Assembly (NCBI GenBank): GCA_039105265.1
Contig: JAPFFF010000066.1
Span: 496,001 to 560,000 of the forward strand
Source of the DNA: Tritrichomonas musculus
Taxonomy: Eukaryota; Parabasalia; Tritrichomonadida; Tritrichomonadidae
Reading direction: 5' to 3'
DNA length: 64,000 nt
The notes below the pieces were generated by a model. It had not been told where the DNA came from, did not search any database, and was given only the letters and a program-made list of their open reading frames with translations. Shown here one piece after another: positions 50,506 to 62,111 of this stretch. A program made the translations under genes and the position numbers. Every line of letters begins with the position of its first letter. The stretch's first letter is position 1.

Positions 50506-51960
50506 TCATTCAGTTTTTTTCATTTGAAAATTCAATAGAGCCTCTTCAAGTTTATTTTTTTTCAATTCATCTTCAACAACAGAATTGTCAACATCAAATT
50601 CCAATTTTCTCTTAAACAGCGAGTTTATGAACTTTACCGAAGTATTCGCTTGCAATTCATCCAAGAAATAAGGCACATCATCAATTTTCACGAACAATTT
50701 GTTCACTTTGGTAATCAAATCTTCATTATAGTAACTCAAAATGCTCAAAAAGAAATAAAAATCAATATTTTGCATGAAATAATCAAAAACTTCTTTGCCA
50801 AGCTTTTTTTCAATCAAAAGATCAAGAATAAAATTTGACACACTTATGTTCACATCTAGGGATGTTTTGAAAAAGAACAAAATGTCATTAGGTTTTTCAT
50901 TAGGGATGACATAATTAATAGCATCAATCATTCCATTGTAAATCCATTGAAGATAAATCGGATAATAACCGTTATAAAGGTCAATATTTTTGTTCTTGTG
51001 AGAATACACAAATTTAAAAAGATCAAAATCAAATGTAGAACTCCCCAAATAAGTTTTATTATCTGTTGAAATCTTATTTTCTTCAACATCATCTAAAATA
51101 TGAACAATTTTTTTGAGGCATGGTAATATGATCTGATAATTAAGACATTGATAAGCAACATGGATAAGTGAGTTACTTAATTTGCTGTAAACGTTATCTT
51201 CATCATCATCTTCAAGTTCATCGTCTTTTTGAAATTGTTCATCATCATCATTGATATTATCAATAAAATAATCTGTGAGCTCATGTTGGTGTGAATTGAT
51301 CGAAAATCGTAATGCTCGACTTTTTGAACATTTTTCTTCACAAATATGAATTATTTCGTAATTTCTTCCAGAAATTGCATAACATATAAGATTATCGTCA
51401 TAAATAATGTCATTTTGCATCCACAGAAATTTAAATATTTTAATAGAACCGTACGTTGCTGCTATTTGAATAAGTGATGGTGTTTTGCATTCAGTTAAAG
51501 TTCGTTCATAATATGAAAAATCAAAATTATGATTATAACTATAATTATTTTTAGACAAAAGAGATTGGAATTCATCAATGTCATCGTTGCGAATTGTTTT
51601 GTGTAATTGTGTTGGATTGAAATGATTTTTCCTGTATTCTTTATGAATTTCTGGGTTTTTAATTACAAAATCAGAGAATTGTGATAATGTTTCATTACTA
51701 TCATTCTGAATGTTGTAAATCACTTTTTCTGCATACTCGTGATCATATTCATCGATTTCTGGGTAAAAATATACAAAAAGCACTGGATCAGTTACTGATT
51801 TTTCTATAATTGATTTTATTGATATAAAATTTTTTGAGAATAAATAATAAGTACAGCACTTCATAATCCTCATGATATTAATTATTTGTTCATCTTTGAT
51901 GCCAACATCCTTGATTTCTTTAGAAAAATTAATACATACATCTAAAATAAGTTCAAGCAT
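50506..51960 (-). CDS. DUF3447/ankyrin family protein
   Basis: 484 residues, complete, ATG 51960. Same family as the N-terminal regions at 6738 and 30683 but more distant: LLFSKNF-like helices, YPEIDEYDHEYAEKVIYNIQ, then PSLIQIAATYGSIKIFKFLW and CYAISGRNYEIIHICEEK, SINSHQHELTDYFID (the H-x-x-(D/E)-(I/L)-x-(N/D)-Y-F signature). An acidic loop of Asp/Glu lies at about 240-255. The C-terminal half is helical without canonical ankyrin repeats, and no spacer-type units follow downstream. Function unknown; probably a cytosolic scaffold. Confidence 0.75.
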   Translation of the reverse strand: MLELILDVCINFSKEIKDVGIKDEQIINIMRIMKCCTYYLFSKNFISIKSIIEKSVTDPVLFVYFYPEIDEYDHEYAEKVIYNIQNDSNETLSQFSDFVIKNPEIHKEYRKNHFNPTQLHKTIRNDDIDEFQSLLSKNNYSYNHNFDFSYYERTLTECKTPSLIQIAATYGSIKIFKFLWMQNDIIYDDNLICYAISGRNYEIIHICEEKCSKSRALRFSINSHQHELTDYFIDNINDDDEQFQKDDELEDDDEDNVYSKLSNSLIHVAYQCLNYQIILPCLKKIVHILDDVEENKISTDNKTYLGSSTFDFDLFKFVYSHKNKNIDLYNGYYPIYLQWIYNGMIDAINYVIPNEKPNDILFFFKTSLDVNISVSNFILDLLIEKKLGKEVFDYFMQNIDFYFFLSILSYYNEDLITKVNKLFVKIDDVPYFLDELQANTSVKFINSLFKRKLEFDVDNSVVEDELKKNKLEEALLNFQMKKTE

Positions 51961-52228
51961 TTTGAAATTATATATTGTAAACGAGTTAATGATCGAAAGA
52001 AATAATGTAGCATTGTATTTTTTTTTTTAAAAAAAGAATACATTAAACCATTTCTTTGAATGGATGCAAGCGAATTTTGTGATAAAAATAATTAATGCAA
52101 GTGAAATATGCTTTTCATTTTGTTGCTCATTTATATAGAAATAAAAAATTTGAAAAATAAATTTTAAATAGATTTTAAAATTTTTGAAAACGTTTGAAAT
52201 GAAAAATAATTAAATTAATTTAAAAGTT

Positions 52229-53230
52229 AATTTATTCATAACCGAATGGAACACCTTTAGGGAAATATTTAACGCCATTAACGGACCAAGTAAAGTATGT
52301 ATCGCTACATACACATGCCTCGGGGCTCGGCGGGTGTTGTTCTTTATGTTCTAAATCAGGAATGAAATATGTATCATCATCACCTCTGGTATAATGGTTG
52401 ACCTCGGAAAGTGACAGTTTCTGAATTATTACCAGTATCGATTCCATCAAATACATAACCAGCGTTTGAACGTTCAAGTTGGAAGTTAATACCAAAACTT
52501 GTACCATCACTTCTGCAGTTTGTATAACGTCTACCAGTTACTGGATCATTTAATGGTTGAGTAAATGAATCTTCAAATTCTTGTGTAGCTTCAAGTGAAC
52601 CATCTAATTCATTAGCGATTAATTGATGTTGGTAAAATCTGGCTGAACATGTACTTCTGAATTCAGTGTCTGGATAAGTTCTCTTATTAACGACCAATTG
52701 AACATTTTGATACATGATATTTTCAAAACATGTAATATCTCCTGGAGTACGTGGAAACATCATCGTAATATTTGTAGCATTTCTGAGAGGAATTGATTTT
52801 GAAATTTCTAAACCATTAACTTTGGCACTACCTTCAAATATTTCACGTGTTAATTCTTGTGATGGAACTAATAATGGAGTACTTAATTCACTAACGAGTC
52901 CTTGATATACACCAGGTTTGAGTCCAAATCCTGCAAGATTTGAACGTCCTAATTGAATGGTACCACCTAAAACTTGCAATGTTATTTTACCAACTTTCAT
53001 ATCAATTCCGTTTGCATCTGAACCAACAGTAACTTTTAATGATCCATCATCAGGTTCTGAATTTGCACCAGCTTTATATTCGATGACTATATTTGATGGA
53101 TTACCTACTTGTGTGAATTTACGAGTAATTGGAACGACAGCTGGCATTTCTTCATCAATTGGTTTATCTTCAAGGAATTGTAAAGTTTCTTTGACAACGT
53201 TAGTAGTGATATATGTCCGAGATGACCCCC
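52229..53230 (-). pseudogene. Polinton major-capsid-like gene, broken fossil
   Basis: Minus-strand frames carry beta-rich, Pro/Asn/Thr-rich sequence: VQLVVNKRTYPDTEF, STCSARFYQHQLIANELDG and PLRNATNITMMFPRT. This fits the C-terminal jelly-roll of Maverick/adenovirus-lineage double jelly-roll capsid proteins. The visible coding length (about 330 codons) is shorter than a whole capsid protein. The gene is broken. Assignment rests on motif shape and neighbourhood. Confidence 0.6.
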
Positions 53231-53508
53231 AAATAAATTTGCATCAATTACACGATGCCCCCATATGTGATCCAATAGGTTTTCTAGTCAACTGAAATTA
53301 CCTATGATTTCCCAAATAATTTTCATAAAATGCTTATACCCCTCATGAGTATCATTAGTGATTAAACATCAATGACCCAAATGACATAGGGTGCAAAATT
53401 GAATCTCATACAGAAAATCCATGAATGGACAAAAAATGATGTCTATCCTATCTCTGTTATTTTTTTATTTTTATGACATCATCATGAATTAATTTTTTTT
53501 GGTTCAAA

Positions 53509-56500
53509 ATGTCCTACAATTATAGTTCATTTAAAGACATTTCTAATGATGATATCACTGTATTCATTTATGATATTAACAACTATTTCAACACAAATTG
53601 GCCTATATCAACAAACACTAAAACTGATGCATTGAATAGACAAAAAAACGTTGAAGTATTATGTGATTGGCTCAATAATCGTAATGCATACAATATCATC
53701 AAAAAAGATACTCTTAGCACAGAAGATATTGATAATTTCATCACAAATGAGCACGCTATACAAGTAGCAATTGATAAAGCTAAAAATGCTCTCAATGAAG
53801 CTATTCAATTAATAGAAAATCATAAGCATCCTGTACTACAAAACCCTAATAAATTGATAATACCTGATGCTCCATTAATGAGAAAGCATCAAAAGCAATT
53901 CATTGAAAATGAAGAATTATATGAATATCTAGATAAGTTTGCACATAAATTCACATCAAAACATAGTGATTTCCTTATGATTAATGAACCAAATGATTTC
54001 GATAAAGCAGTAAATGAATGGCAATACTATAATAAATATCCCATGAGTAATATCATTAAACGAGATATCCCTTTAACAACATATTATTTCAATCAAGTTG
54101 GGTCATTAAATGATATCTTTGATTGCTTACACAATGTTTACAAGAAAGAAGTGAAGCCATTTAAGATTCATTTTCAGTTATCAGGAGTATTTGAAACATA
54201 TACATACAATTTTGATACATTAGAAGAGAAATACGAATATAAAGCACAAGATATCATCTGGAAGAACTATAAATCAATGATTCCTATTATTATTACCAAT
54301 TATGATGATCTCGAAATAGTTAAACTTTATATTGAATCAGTATTGCATTCATATGAGACAGAATCATCGAATACAAAACTTATATTAGTTGGATCAATAG
54401 CATTTACTGTATCAAGAATGAGAAAAATAACTGGCCACATTAAGGATTTACCATTAGAATTCATCAATAATAAGTTCATTATAACAGATAACGAAGATGA
54501 CAATTTATGTTTCTATAGATTCTTAGCTATATTTTTAAATGAAAAGCTTATTACACTTGATTGCACTAAACGAACACAAATTGCTAAGAGATTACTTCTT
54601 AAAGAACACAATATAACATACACAAAGAATATCCCAAATGAAGGTAAAAAAATAATTAGTGAATTCAAAGGAGTATCAATGGAGCAAATGAAAGATATAT
54701 CACAAAAGAACCACATTAATGTAAACATATTTGAGTACAATAATAAATACTATGATATATCAGAGCAATGGTTTTTCAATAAATCGTTCAAAACATGTTC
54801 TGCATTATTATATACTCAAAATGAAATCATTCATGTGATGTACATTAAAGATCCACAAAAGCTTACTCACATATATGTATGTCCTAAATGTAATTCATAT
54901 GTTCATTATGGTGATTCTCAAATAAATAGATTCAATTCTCATGTTAAACATTGCGACGATATATTTAAGAAGAACTTCATATCAGTTAAAGAAGCATTAC
55001 CTTATTGTCCTCACATATTGAATAACCCTGTTTATGAATATTGTTTAGCATATAATCTTCAATGGAAACCTGAAATATATTATATCACTTATGATTTCGA
55101 AACAATGGAGCAATCAATAAATAAATCAATTTCTGAATCTACAATAATAAATTCACGATTGATTCCATTATCAGTTGCATCATGTGTGAAAAGCGTAAGT
55201 GGTTTAACAACAAAACATTTCTCATTAAGAGATTCACAAGATTTCATACCACAATGGATAGAATGGTTATTTGAACAATCAATGATAATATATGCAGATA
55301 AGATATCATATTATCATTCTATTATTGGTACGCTATCATCATTAAAGCAGTTCATATTAGTATCAAATAATCACCCAACTAAATTGCGATTCATTGATGC
55401 TCAATCATTTGTAGCAGGCGGTACATTAAAACAATTTAGTAGAGATTTTAGCAACAATAATAGTGAAAAAGGTGTATTCCCTTATGAAGCAATCAATGAC
55501 AAGAATTATAATGAAATATTATCGAAATCAGAAGCGTTTTCATATGATGATTTCTATAGTTATCTCAATCAAAAGAATCCATTAACGAAAGAAGAATATG
55601 ATGATTATGTTGAAGACTCAAAACGTTTTGCTACACGATGGGATTATCTATTAGCATACAACGATAATGATGTTGAAATGATGATTAAACCGATTGATAA
55701 TTTAATAGCACTTAATGCTCAATACAATGTTGATTTACTTTCAAATCTATCATTATCGAAGAACGCTTCATGTATCAAATATGCGCTAGCTTATAAAGAT
55801 TTTTCACCTAATAGCAACATTGTAATTTCAAAATTAATGTAATACATTTAAGCCAAGCATTAAATGGTGGTCATATAAGTGCAACAGTTATAATAATCAA
55901 GATATGAAATACAATATGCGAAATAAACAACAAAGAGATTTAAAGAAATGCGTATCTGAAAACGATTATGATGATTTCATGAAAATGTATAATGATCCTA
56001 TCAAAGGGAGATGCCATTTATGTCATGAACATTTTACATATCAAAATAATCCTACATTAGATAGAATTGACAATGATAAAGGTCATGAATTATCTAATTG
56101 TTTACTTGCATGTGCTGAATGTAATAAGCTTCGTAAAAGAGATGATCCAAAGATAACTCATTTGAGAATTCAATTAAAGAAATACTGTAAGCAACATCAT
56201 TTACCCACACTCATTAATGATGAACGTGAATATTATTCAATAAGAAATGCTATCACTGGTGGACTATCAAATGTAATGCATCGAGTGAATATCAAAGGAG
56301 AAACTCATATTAATAGATTCAGATATACTATCGATAATAAAGTAATTAGTGAAGATACATCAAAAATAATGACTCATGTTGTTGGTATTGATTTTAACTC
56401 TTTGTATCCATCAGCGTTCTCATCTAATTATCACGAATTTAATAGATATCACGGGGGAATCATGTATATGCCGGGCGCATTTATTAGACGAATTGATGCT

Positions 56501-57907
56501 AAAGATAAAGCTTCAAAACAAAGATGTATCGATATAATAACAAGCAATAATAGATTCTCAAGTAAGCCTACATATTTGTTCTACGCTGAAGTAAAGCTTA
56601 AATGTCCTGTATCAAAGATTAACTACTTTATTAATTTCCCTCCTGTTTTTCGCAATATTAATATACAAAATGATGAATCAACAATAGGTTCATATATGTA
56701 CAACTATATGAAGACAAACAATTTGATTTCAACTGATAAAGAAGAACGAAAGCTAACAATGCTTCTTGATACACATGATGAATACATGGTTTTCTCAAAT
56801 TATTATCTCTGGTTTTTATTAGATCATGGATTGATCATTGATGATGTCAAATATGTATCTCAATATGAAGCTCATAATGGATTTCATGAATTTGTTAATA
56901 TATTTACAGAAAATCGTTTAAAATGTCTCACGGGTGAAGTGGTGAAGTTTCACCCTAAGATGCACTACAAATGTAATTCTAGTCAACAAAGTTGCTACAA
57001 ATGTAATTTAAGTGAAAACAATAATGAAACAGCTCATAATAGCTTACTTGATAACGTCAATAAGCAGAGCTTACTTGGCAAAGCCAATAATGAGAAATTC
57101 TATAAAATATCCATGAATGGCTCATATGGATATGATGCAATTAACACAGAGAAATTCAGTAAAGTCAAGATATGTGATTCAAATAAAGCGTATCAATATA
57201 TCATCTCTCAAACTTATATGGGTGGAGCACAATTAAGTGATAATACATTTTTGATTCAACAATCAGTGAAGTCATTTCATTGCAATACATGTATTCAAGA
57301 ATCATTGTGGACTCTCGATAATGCAAAATATTGGTATCTCACATTCTATTACGACTTTATCAATAATTGCTTTGACATGAATAGAATACATTTTATAGAA
57401 GGCGATACTGATTCAGCTTATTTTGCTGTTGCTGGTAATCCAAAAGAAGGTCCCGAACAATTATTCAATTATGTTATCAAAAAAAGAGATTTCTATGATA
57501 AACACGTAAATAAATTCATGCCTGATAAGTCAATTAATAGTATTGCTGATGAAAAAAAGATATTAGGCTGCACAATTGAAAAACATGGAGAAAACATGAT
57601 AGCGCTTGCACCAAAATGTTATACAATATTTAACAATATGCAGACAAAAACACTTAAGCTTAAAGGAGTATCATTAAAGAAGAATCATATAGTGTATTCC
57701 GATTATAAATCTATTATAGATGATCAATCAGTTAAAGTAGGTAAGAATATTAATCTACAAATGCAAGACAATAAGATGAGTAAAATAACTGTAAACAAAA
57801 ATGCTCTCACAGGATGTCATACAAAGATGATAGTATTATCGAATCAATCATGTGCGCCATACATTAAAGGATTATCTTCTAGTGATTATCTCGTGAAATA
57901 CACTTAA
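53509..57907 (+). pseudogene. Polinton protein-primed DNA polymerase B region with HNH domain
   Basis: The upstream part (53509-55842) has zinc-finger-like CPKCNSYVHYGDS...H...H and an exonuclease start (YITYDFETME). The downstream part (from 55904) begins with an HNH endonuclease-type module (CHLCHEHF, LDRIDNDKGHELSNC, CAECNKLRK) and then the polymerase motifs DFNSLYPSAF (motif A) and EGDTDSAYFAV (motif C), with a palm region SMNGSYGYDAIN between. Protein-primed B polymerases of this kind replicate Polintons. The region is not one open gene as it stands, so it is treated as a fossil; its long frames point to a recent loss. Confidence 0.8.
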
Positions 57908-57936
57908 AATGACTTAAAATGTGCTTGAGGTGAAAA

Positions 57937-57950
57937 GGTGAGATTTCACC
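57937..57950. promoter_or_regulatory. 14-bp palindrome GGTGAGATTTCACC after the polymerase
   Basis: One of four near-identical palindromes in the element (56941, 57937, 58622, 59779). This copy and the one at 58622 share the preceding words AAAATGACTNA and GTGCTTGAG, and each lies just after a stop codon. A transcription end or processing signal is possible. Confidence 0.55.
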
Positions 57951-58078
57951 GCTAAATTCACTACAATTTTGAAATTACATAGTAGATCATTAAAAAGTGT
58001 CTAAAATGAGGTTATTTAATGTCTTCTTGTGATTTACAAATTACTTTTTGATAACATTAATTTTTTTATTATTTAAAC

Positions 58079-58600
58079 ATGCAAGAGACGTTAAAAACAA
58101 TTGATAACATCATTACTGAACTGTTTACATTAAAGACTCAATTGTGTAAAAATCATTTACAGAATGTTATTTATGTGAATTCTCTTAAAAAGCAAACCAC
58201 AAGTAATACAGAAGAGGAGTCATTAAGTGAACCGCAAGCTTTGCTTGAGCCTTGCAATTGCGAGCCACAAATTAGTTCAGATTTAGAATGTGATACACAA
58301 ATTGAGCCATTAAGTGGATCAAAAATTGAGCCATTAAGTGGATCACAATTAGAAGCATCTATTAGGCCAAAACATAGACGTATACATAGATCGTTTCCAT
58401 TAAATCGTTCAAAGTTTTTAAGTGATGAACAACGAGAGAAAGTACTTGAATTTGCTAATACAAACAAAGATTTAATATTGAATCAACCATTATCAGATAG
58501 AATGAAATTCCTTAAAAAGATCGTTCATGAGCAGCTAAAAACGAATCTATCAGAGTATATGGCATGTAAAATAATCAATATTCTGTCTCAAAATGACTAA
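58079..58600 (+). CDS. Polinton gene of unknown function (173 codons)
   Basis: Helical N-terminus (DNIITELFTLKTQLCKN), a Glu/Ser/Pro-rich middle with a direct repeat (IEPLSGS twice), a basic patch (RPKHRRIHRSFPLNRSK) and a helical end. The basic patch might bind DNA. No family recognised. It lies between two copies of the GGTGAGATTTCACC palindrome. Confidence 0.55.
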   Translation: MQETLKTIDNIITELFTLKTQLCKNHLQNVIYVNSLKKQTTSNTEEESLSEPQALLEPCNCEPQISSDLECDTQIEPLSGSKIEPLSGSQLEASIRPKHRRIHRSFPLNRSKFLSDEQREKVLEFANTNKDLILNQPLSDRMKFLKKIVHEQLKTNLSEYMACKIINILSQND

Positions 58601-58621
58601 GTATGTGCTTGAGGGTGCATA

Positions 58622-58635
58622 GGTGAGATTTCACC
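58622..58635. promoter_or_regulatory. 14-bp palindrome GGTGAGATTTCACC
   Basis: Lies 22 bp after the stop of the 173-codon frame and about 50 bp before the next ATG. Identical in sequence to the copy at 57937. Confidence 0.55.
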
Positions 58636-58684
58636 TAATAATTCACCAATAATTATTTTTTTATAAATTTTATCATTAAATGAA

Positions 58685-59458
58685 ATGACATTAATTAAAT
58701 CAAACAAGAATGCTGTTAATGTTGCTAAAATAGTTAGAGTCTGTAATACAGCCAATAATGCTTTAGTTCAAAGTGATTTCTCAAAAGAAGTTTCTGTATT
58801 TTATCGCTTGAATGTTGAACGATTAAGAATGACAATTAAGAATGATCTATTATCCAACAATTATGATCCAATTAAATATAAGCTCAATATTGAAACAAAT
58901 ACGAATCTCATTCATGATATATTTATGATATTCCAATCAATGCCTAAATTAAATGATATCACACAAACGATACCTGAAGTACCTATATTTGATCAAATCG
59001 AAGAATTGAAAACAGATTCAGCAGAAATAAAGAAATTCATTAGAAAAGTCAACTATGATATGATAGGTTATCACTGCAATCATAATTCTATTAACGAAAA
59101 ATGTAATAAAGTGTACAATAATGTTGTCAATATATATAAATCAGATGAGTATCAAGATTATAAATCATTTATAGATCACGCATTATTAATCGCTATAAGT
59201 ATCATTAATAAAGGCAAAGATGGTAAACCATATGATGTTTATCCTACAAGTAGTGCTTTTTTATGTAAAGAACCAGAAGATTTTTCACTTGGATTTATCG
59301 ATAAATGCAGAATAAAAGAAGTATCTGATAATATATTAATCATAAACGGTATGATAGCTAACAATAATGCGCAGACTAATAAATCGTGCTCAAAATGTGA
59401 TGCAGCAAGAAGAAAATACAATTATAGTCTATTTCAAATAGATCGCATGAGGGAATAA
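58685..59458 (+). CDS. Polinton gene of unknown function (257 codons)
   Basis: Mostly helical, with IIRKVNYDMIGYHCNHNSIN-like Cys/His residues and CSKCDAARRK near the end, which may form a metal site. Coding-like sequence goes on towards 59707, so the gene may be longer or broken. No family recognised. Confidence 0.5.
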   Translation: MTLIKSNKNAVNVAKIVRVCNTANNALVQSDFSKEVSVFYRLNVERLRMTIKNDLLSNNYDPIKYKLNIETNTNLIHDIFMIFQSMPKLNDITQTIPEVPIFDQIEELKTDSAEIKKFIRKVNYDMIGYHCNHNSINEKCNKVYNNVVNIYKSDEYQDYKSFIDHALLIAISIINKGKDGKPYDVYPTSSAFLCKEPEDFSLGFIDKCRIKEVSDNILIINGMIANNNAQTNKSCSKCDAARRKYNYSLFQIDRMRE

Positions 59459-59778
59459 TTAAGAGAACAACAAGAAATAGATAAACAATATGAAGATACA
59501 CCTGATGAACTCAAATATGATATGAAATGGTTTCTATAAAAAAATTATCCATCAATAGATAGATTCTTGTTAAAAGATGTACAATCAAAGTATAAAACAA
59601 CATTTAAGATTAGCTTATCATATGACGAATTAAAAAAGAAAATAGAAGAAACAGGCTTATTTAGCATCTCAAATGTACACAGAACAATGTATGTTAACAG
59701 AAAATAAACTCTTAAGTAGCCCTATTTTTGACTCATTATGAGCTCTCAAAGTGATTTTAATTAAGTGGTGAATTTAGT

Positions 59779-59792
59779 GGTGAATATTCACC
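59779..59792. promoter_or_regulatory. 14-bp palindrome GGTGAATATTCACC
   Basis: Variant of the element's palindrome, placed between the tail ends of the plus-strand genes and the minus-strand fibre-like gene. Confidence 0.5.
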
Positions 59793-59867
59793 TGTTCACC
59801 CGTGAGCCTTTTTAATGCTATTTTAAGGGATTTTCAAGCTTTGACAAGCATAGATTGACTAAAGTTT

Positions 59868-62111
59868 TTAGCTTTTGAATACAGCTAATGTTCTATCATT
59901 GATGATACTTGTGATAACTCCAACAGTCATACGCTTTATTTTAGATGTTATTGCAGTTTCTCCACTGAGTATCTTTAGTTTATTATCTGTGTTATCAATA
60001 AAGACTTCATCACCAACTGAATAACAAGATGAATCATCAACTTTAACAAGATAATCACCATGAGAAGCAAATGAAATGCAATTATTTTTTTGATCTATTT
60101 GTACGCATATTCCAATATATTCTTTCCATGATCCTATTGTTTTTACGCTACATATGCAGTCAGTTGAATCATCTACAGTAGATGATACCCACTTATTGTC
60201 ATTTCTTTTAAATACATTACCTGTTATATAAACTGGAGCACCTATGATGAAATCATTGATATCATTTAATGAAGATTCAATAGGAGCATAATGAGTAATC
60301 GTATTTGAACAATTTGATGTAATTGTACCTTCAACATTTAAATTAGAATTAATTATTGTATTTCTTGCAGTACCAAACATTTGAAATGATTGAAATTTAT
60401 AACCATCAACATATATATGCAATTCACCTGTATTAGCATTTTTTGCAGATTTATATTCAAAATCAGTATTATAGGTATCATTATATCCAAAACTAACTGA
60501 AGTAAACATATTAGCACTAATAGAACTATATAATTTAGCTATATTAATTCCTATAGAATTAATTTCTAATAAATCATTTTTCGCTATATATTTTGTATCA
60601 CATTCTGATTCAGTTAAATATTTATCAGTTTCTGTTTTATATAAATCAGTACTAATTTCAACTTTATCTTTATTAACTGTTATTATTTTTGAACTATTTA
60701 AGCATAACGATAATTTTGGAATATCATTAACTAATTCATATAATATTTCACTTTTATTTGCTAAATCTAATCCAAAATTAATAAGTGCTTGTTTAGTTGA
60801 ACTTGTTGAATAAATATCTAATATACTGAATTCTGAACCTTTTATCATAACTCGACCATCAACAATTAATTGGTCTTTTACTGTAGTTTTATATTTTTGA
60901 GATTTATATGTGCAATTTATCATATCAACATCTTTATATTGTATCATAAATTCTTCGGTATAAGGCGCATATCTTAATGTGACATAACTATTTTCATTAC
61001 ATAATCTAATATCTGGATAATATGGATTATTCACTATTAATGATGGAGAATTATTTGTAAACGTAGTAGCTATTGTTAATGAACCATCATCACTTTTTGT
61101 TACATATTTATCATTATTTGATATTAATTCATTTAATAAACTTAATGATGGAATAATTGTTGTTGATTCTTTATTAGTTTCAAAATCTGTTTTATTTGTT
61201 GATATCGCTAATGAATCTTGTTTAGTTTTAATCTTATCTAATAAATTATAATACATTTTTAATGAAGCTTTTTCACTTAATACTTCATACTCTTTTGCAT
61301 TATCAATATTATTTAAAGTTAGTGTTTCATAATCTTCAATATTAAATCTATAGCTTCTTGTAGTTTCATCTTTTAATACGGCAGCATATTCAATCATATC
61401 TAAAGTATATTTCCATATAAAATTTATAGCCAATTGTGATGATAAAACATTATTATCATTAATAGCTTCTTGAAGATTATTAAAGAAAATATCATTATCG
61501 TCATTATATATTGTTTCATCTTTAAGTATTTCTGGAATTTCACTTTTTGTAGCATAATTTGTCAAATCAACAGGTTCTGGAATATCTATTGAGAGAGCAT
61601 ATTTAGACATATCTGGTAAATTATCTGTTTTAGCATAACCACTTAATGTAGTACTTAATGATTCACTCGTAATGATGCTCTCAGGTATATCAGTTGATAA
61701 TGCAAAGTTTTTAACAACATAATCACGTAATGCATCAACAGCGTTTTCACAAGCTAAAGCTTGGGCCTTGCTTTGCAAGTCAAGTTCTTCACTACTAGCA
61801 TACTTTAATAGTTCTTTATTGAATTCCTCCGTTTTGAGATAGTCAAATAAATCGGTTATTTTAGCGTACTCATCAAGATTCGTAAGCATTGCGTACTCAT
61901 CTAATGTAGTAATCTTTGCATAAGGTTTTAATAGTTCATTTAATTCTGCTTCATTAATGCTATTCCCTAAATTATTTCCGTTATTACTATTACATTGACA
62001 AGAATATTTTTTGATGTATTCGATAATGAGTTCATCAATTGTATTTACTTTTTTTACACTACCTGCTTGCTCTATTGTAAACATTTTGAATGTAATAAAT
62101 GATCGCATCAA
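59868..62111 (-). CDS. Polinton fibre-like protein
   Basis: About 740 residues; the likely start is the ATG of MFTIEQAGSV near 62084. The N-terminal third has repeated (L/I)-x-x-YA-K-(I/L)-x-x-L-(D/F)-(E/D)-Y motifs (for example LLKPYAKITTLDEYAMLTNL) like the shafts of phage tail fibres. The rest is beta-rich with many Asn, Ser and Thr and a receptor-head-like end (GAPVYITGNVFKRNDNKW, GDEVFIDNTDNKLKILSGET). A virion fibre or spike is the likely role by analogy. It is divergent from the gene at 62099, with both starts in a shared short promoter region. Confidence 0.6.
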   Translation of the reverse strand: MMRSFITFKMFTIEQAGSVKKVNTIDELIIEYIKKYSCQCNSNNGNNLGNSINEAELNELLKPYAKITTLDEYAMLTNLDEYAKITDLFDYLKTEEFNKELLKYASSEELDLQSKAQALACENAVDALRDYVVKNFALSTDIPESIITSESLSTTLSGYAKTDNLPDMSKYALSIDIPEPVDLTNYATKSEIPEILKDETIYNDDNDIFFNNLQEAINDNNVLSSQLAINFIWKYTLDMIEYAAVLKDETTRSYRFNIEDYETLTLNNIDNAKEYEVLSEKASLKMYYNLLDKIKTKQDSLAISTNKTDFETNKESTTIIPSLSLLNELISNNDKYVTKSDDGSLTIATTFTNNSPSLIVNNPYYPDIRLCNENSYVTLRYAPYTEEFMIQYKDVDMINCTYKSQKYKTTVKDQLIVDGRVMIKGSEFSILDIYSTSSTKQALINFGLDLANKSEILYELVNDIPKLSLCLNSSKIITVNKDKVEISTDLYKTETDKYLTESECDTKYIAKNDLLEINSIGINIAKLYSSISANMFTSVSFGYNDTYNTDFEYKSAKNANTGELHIYVDGYKFQSFQMFGTARNTIINSNLNVEGTITSNCSNTITHYAPIESSLNDINDFIIGAPVYITGNVFKRNDNKWVSSTVDDSTDCICSVKTIGSWKEYIGICVQIDQKNNCISFASHGDYLVKVDDSSCYSVGDEVFIDNTDNKLKILSGETAITSKIKRMTVGVITSIINDRTLAVFKS

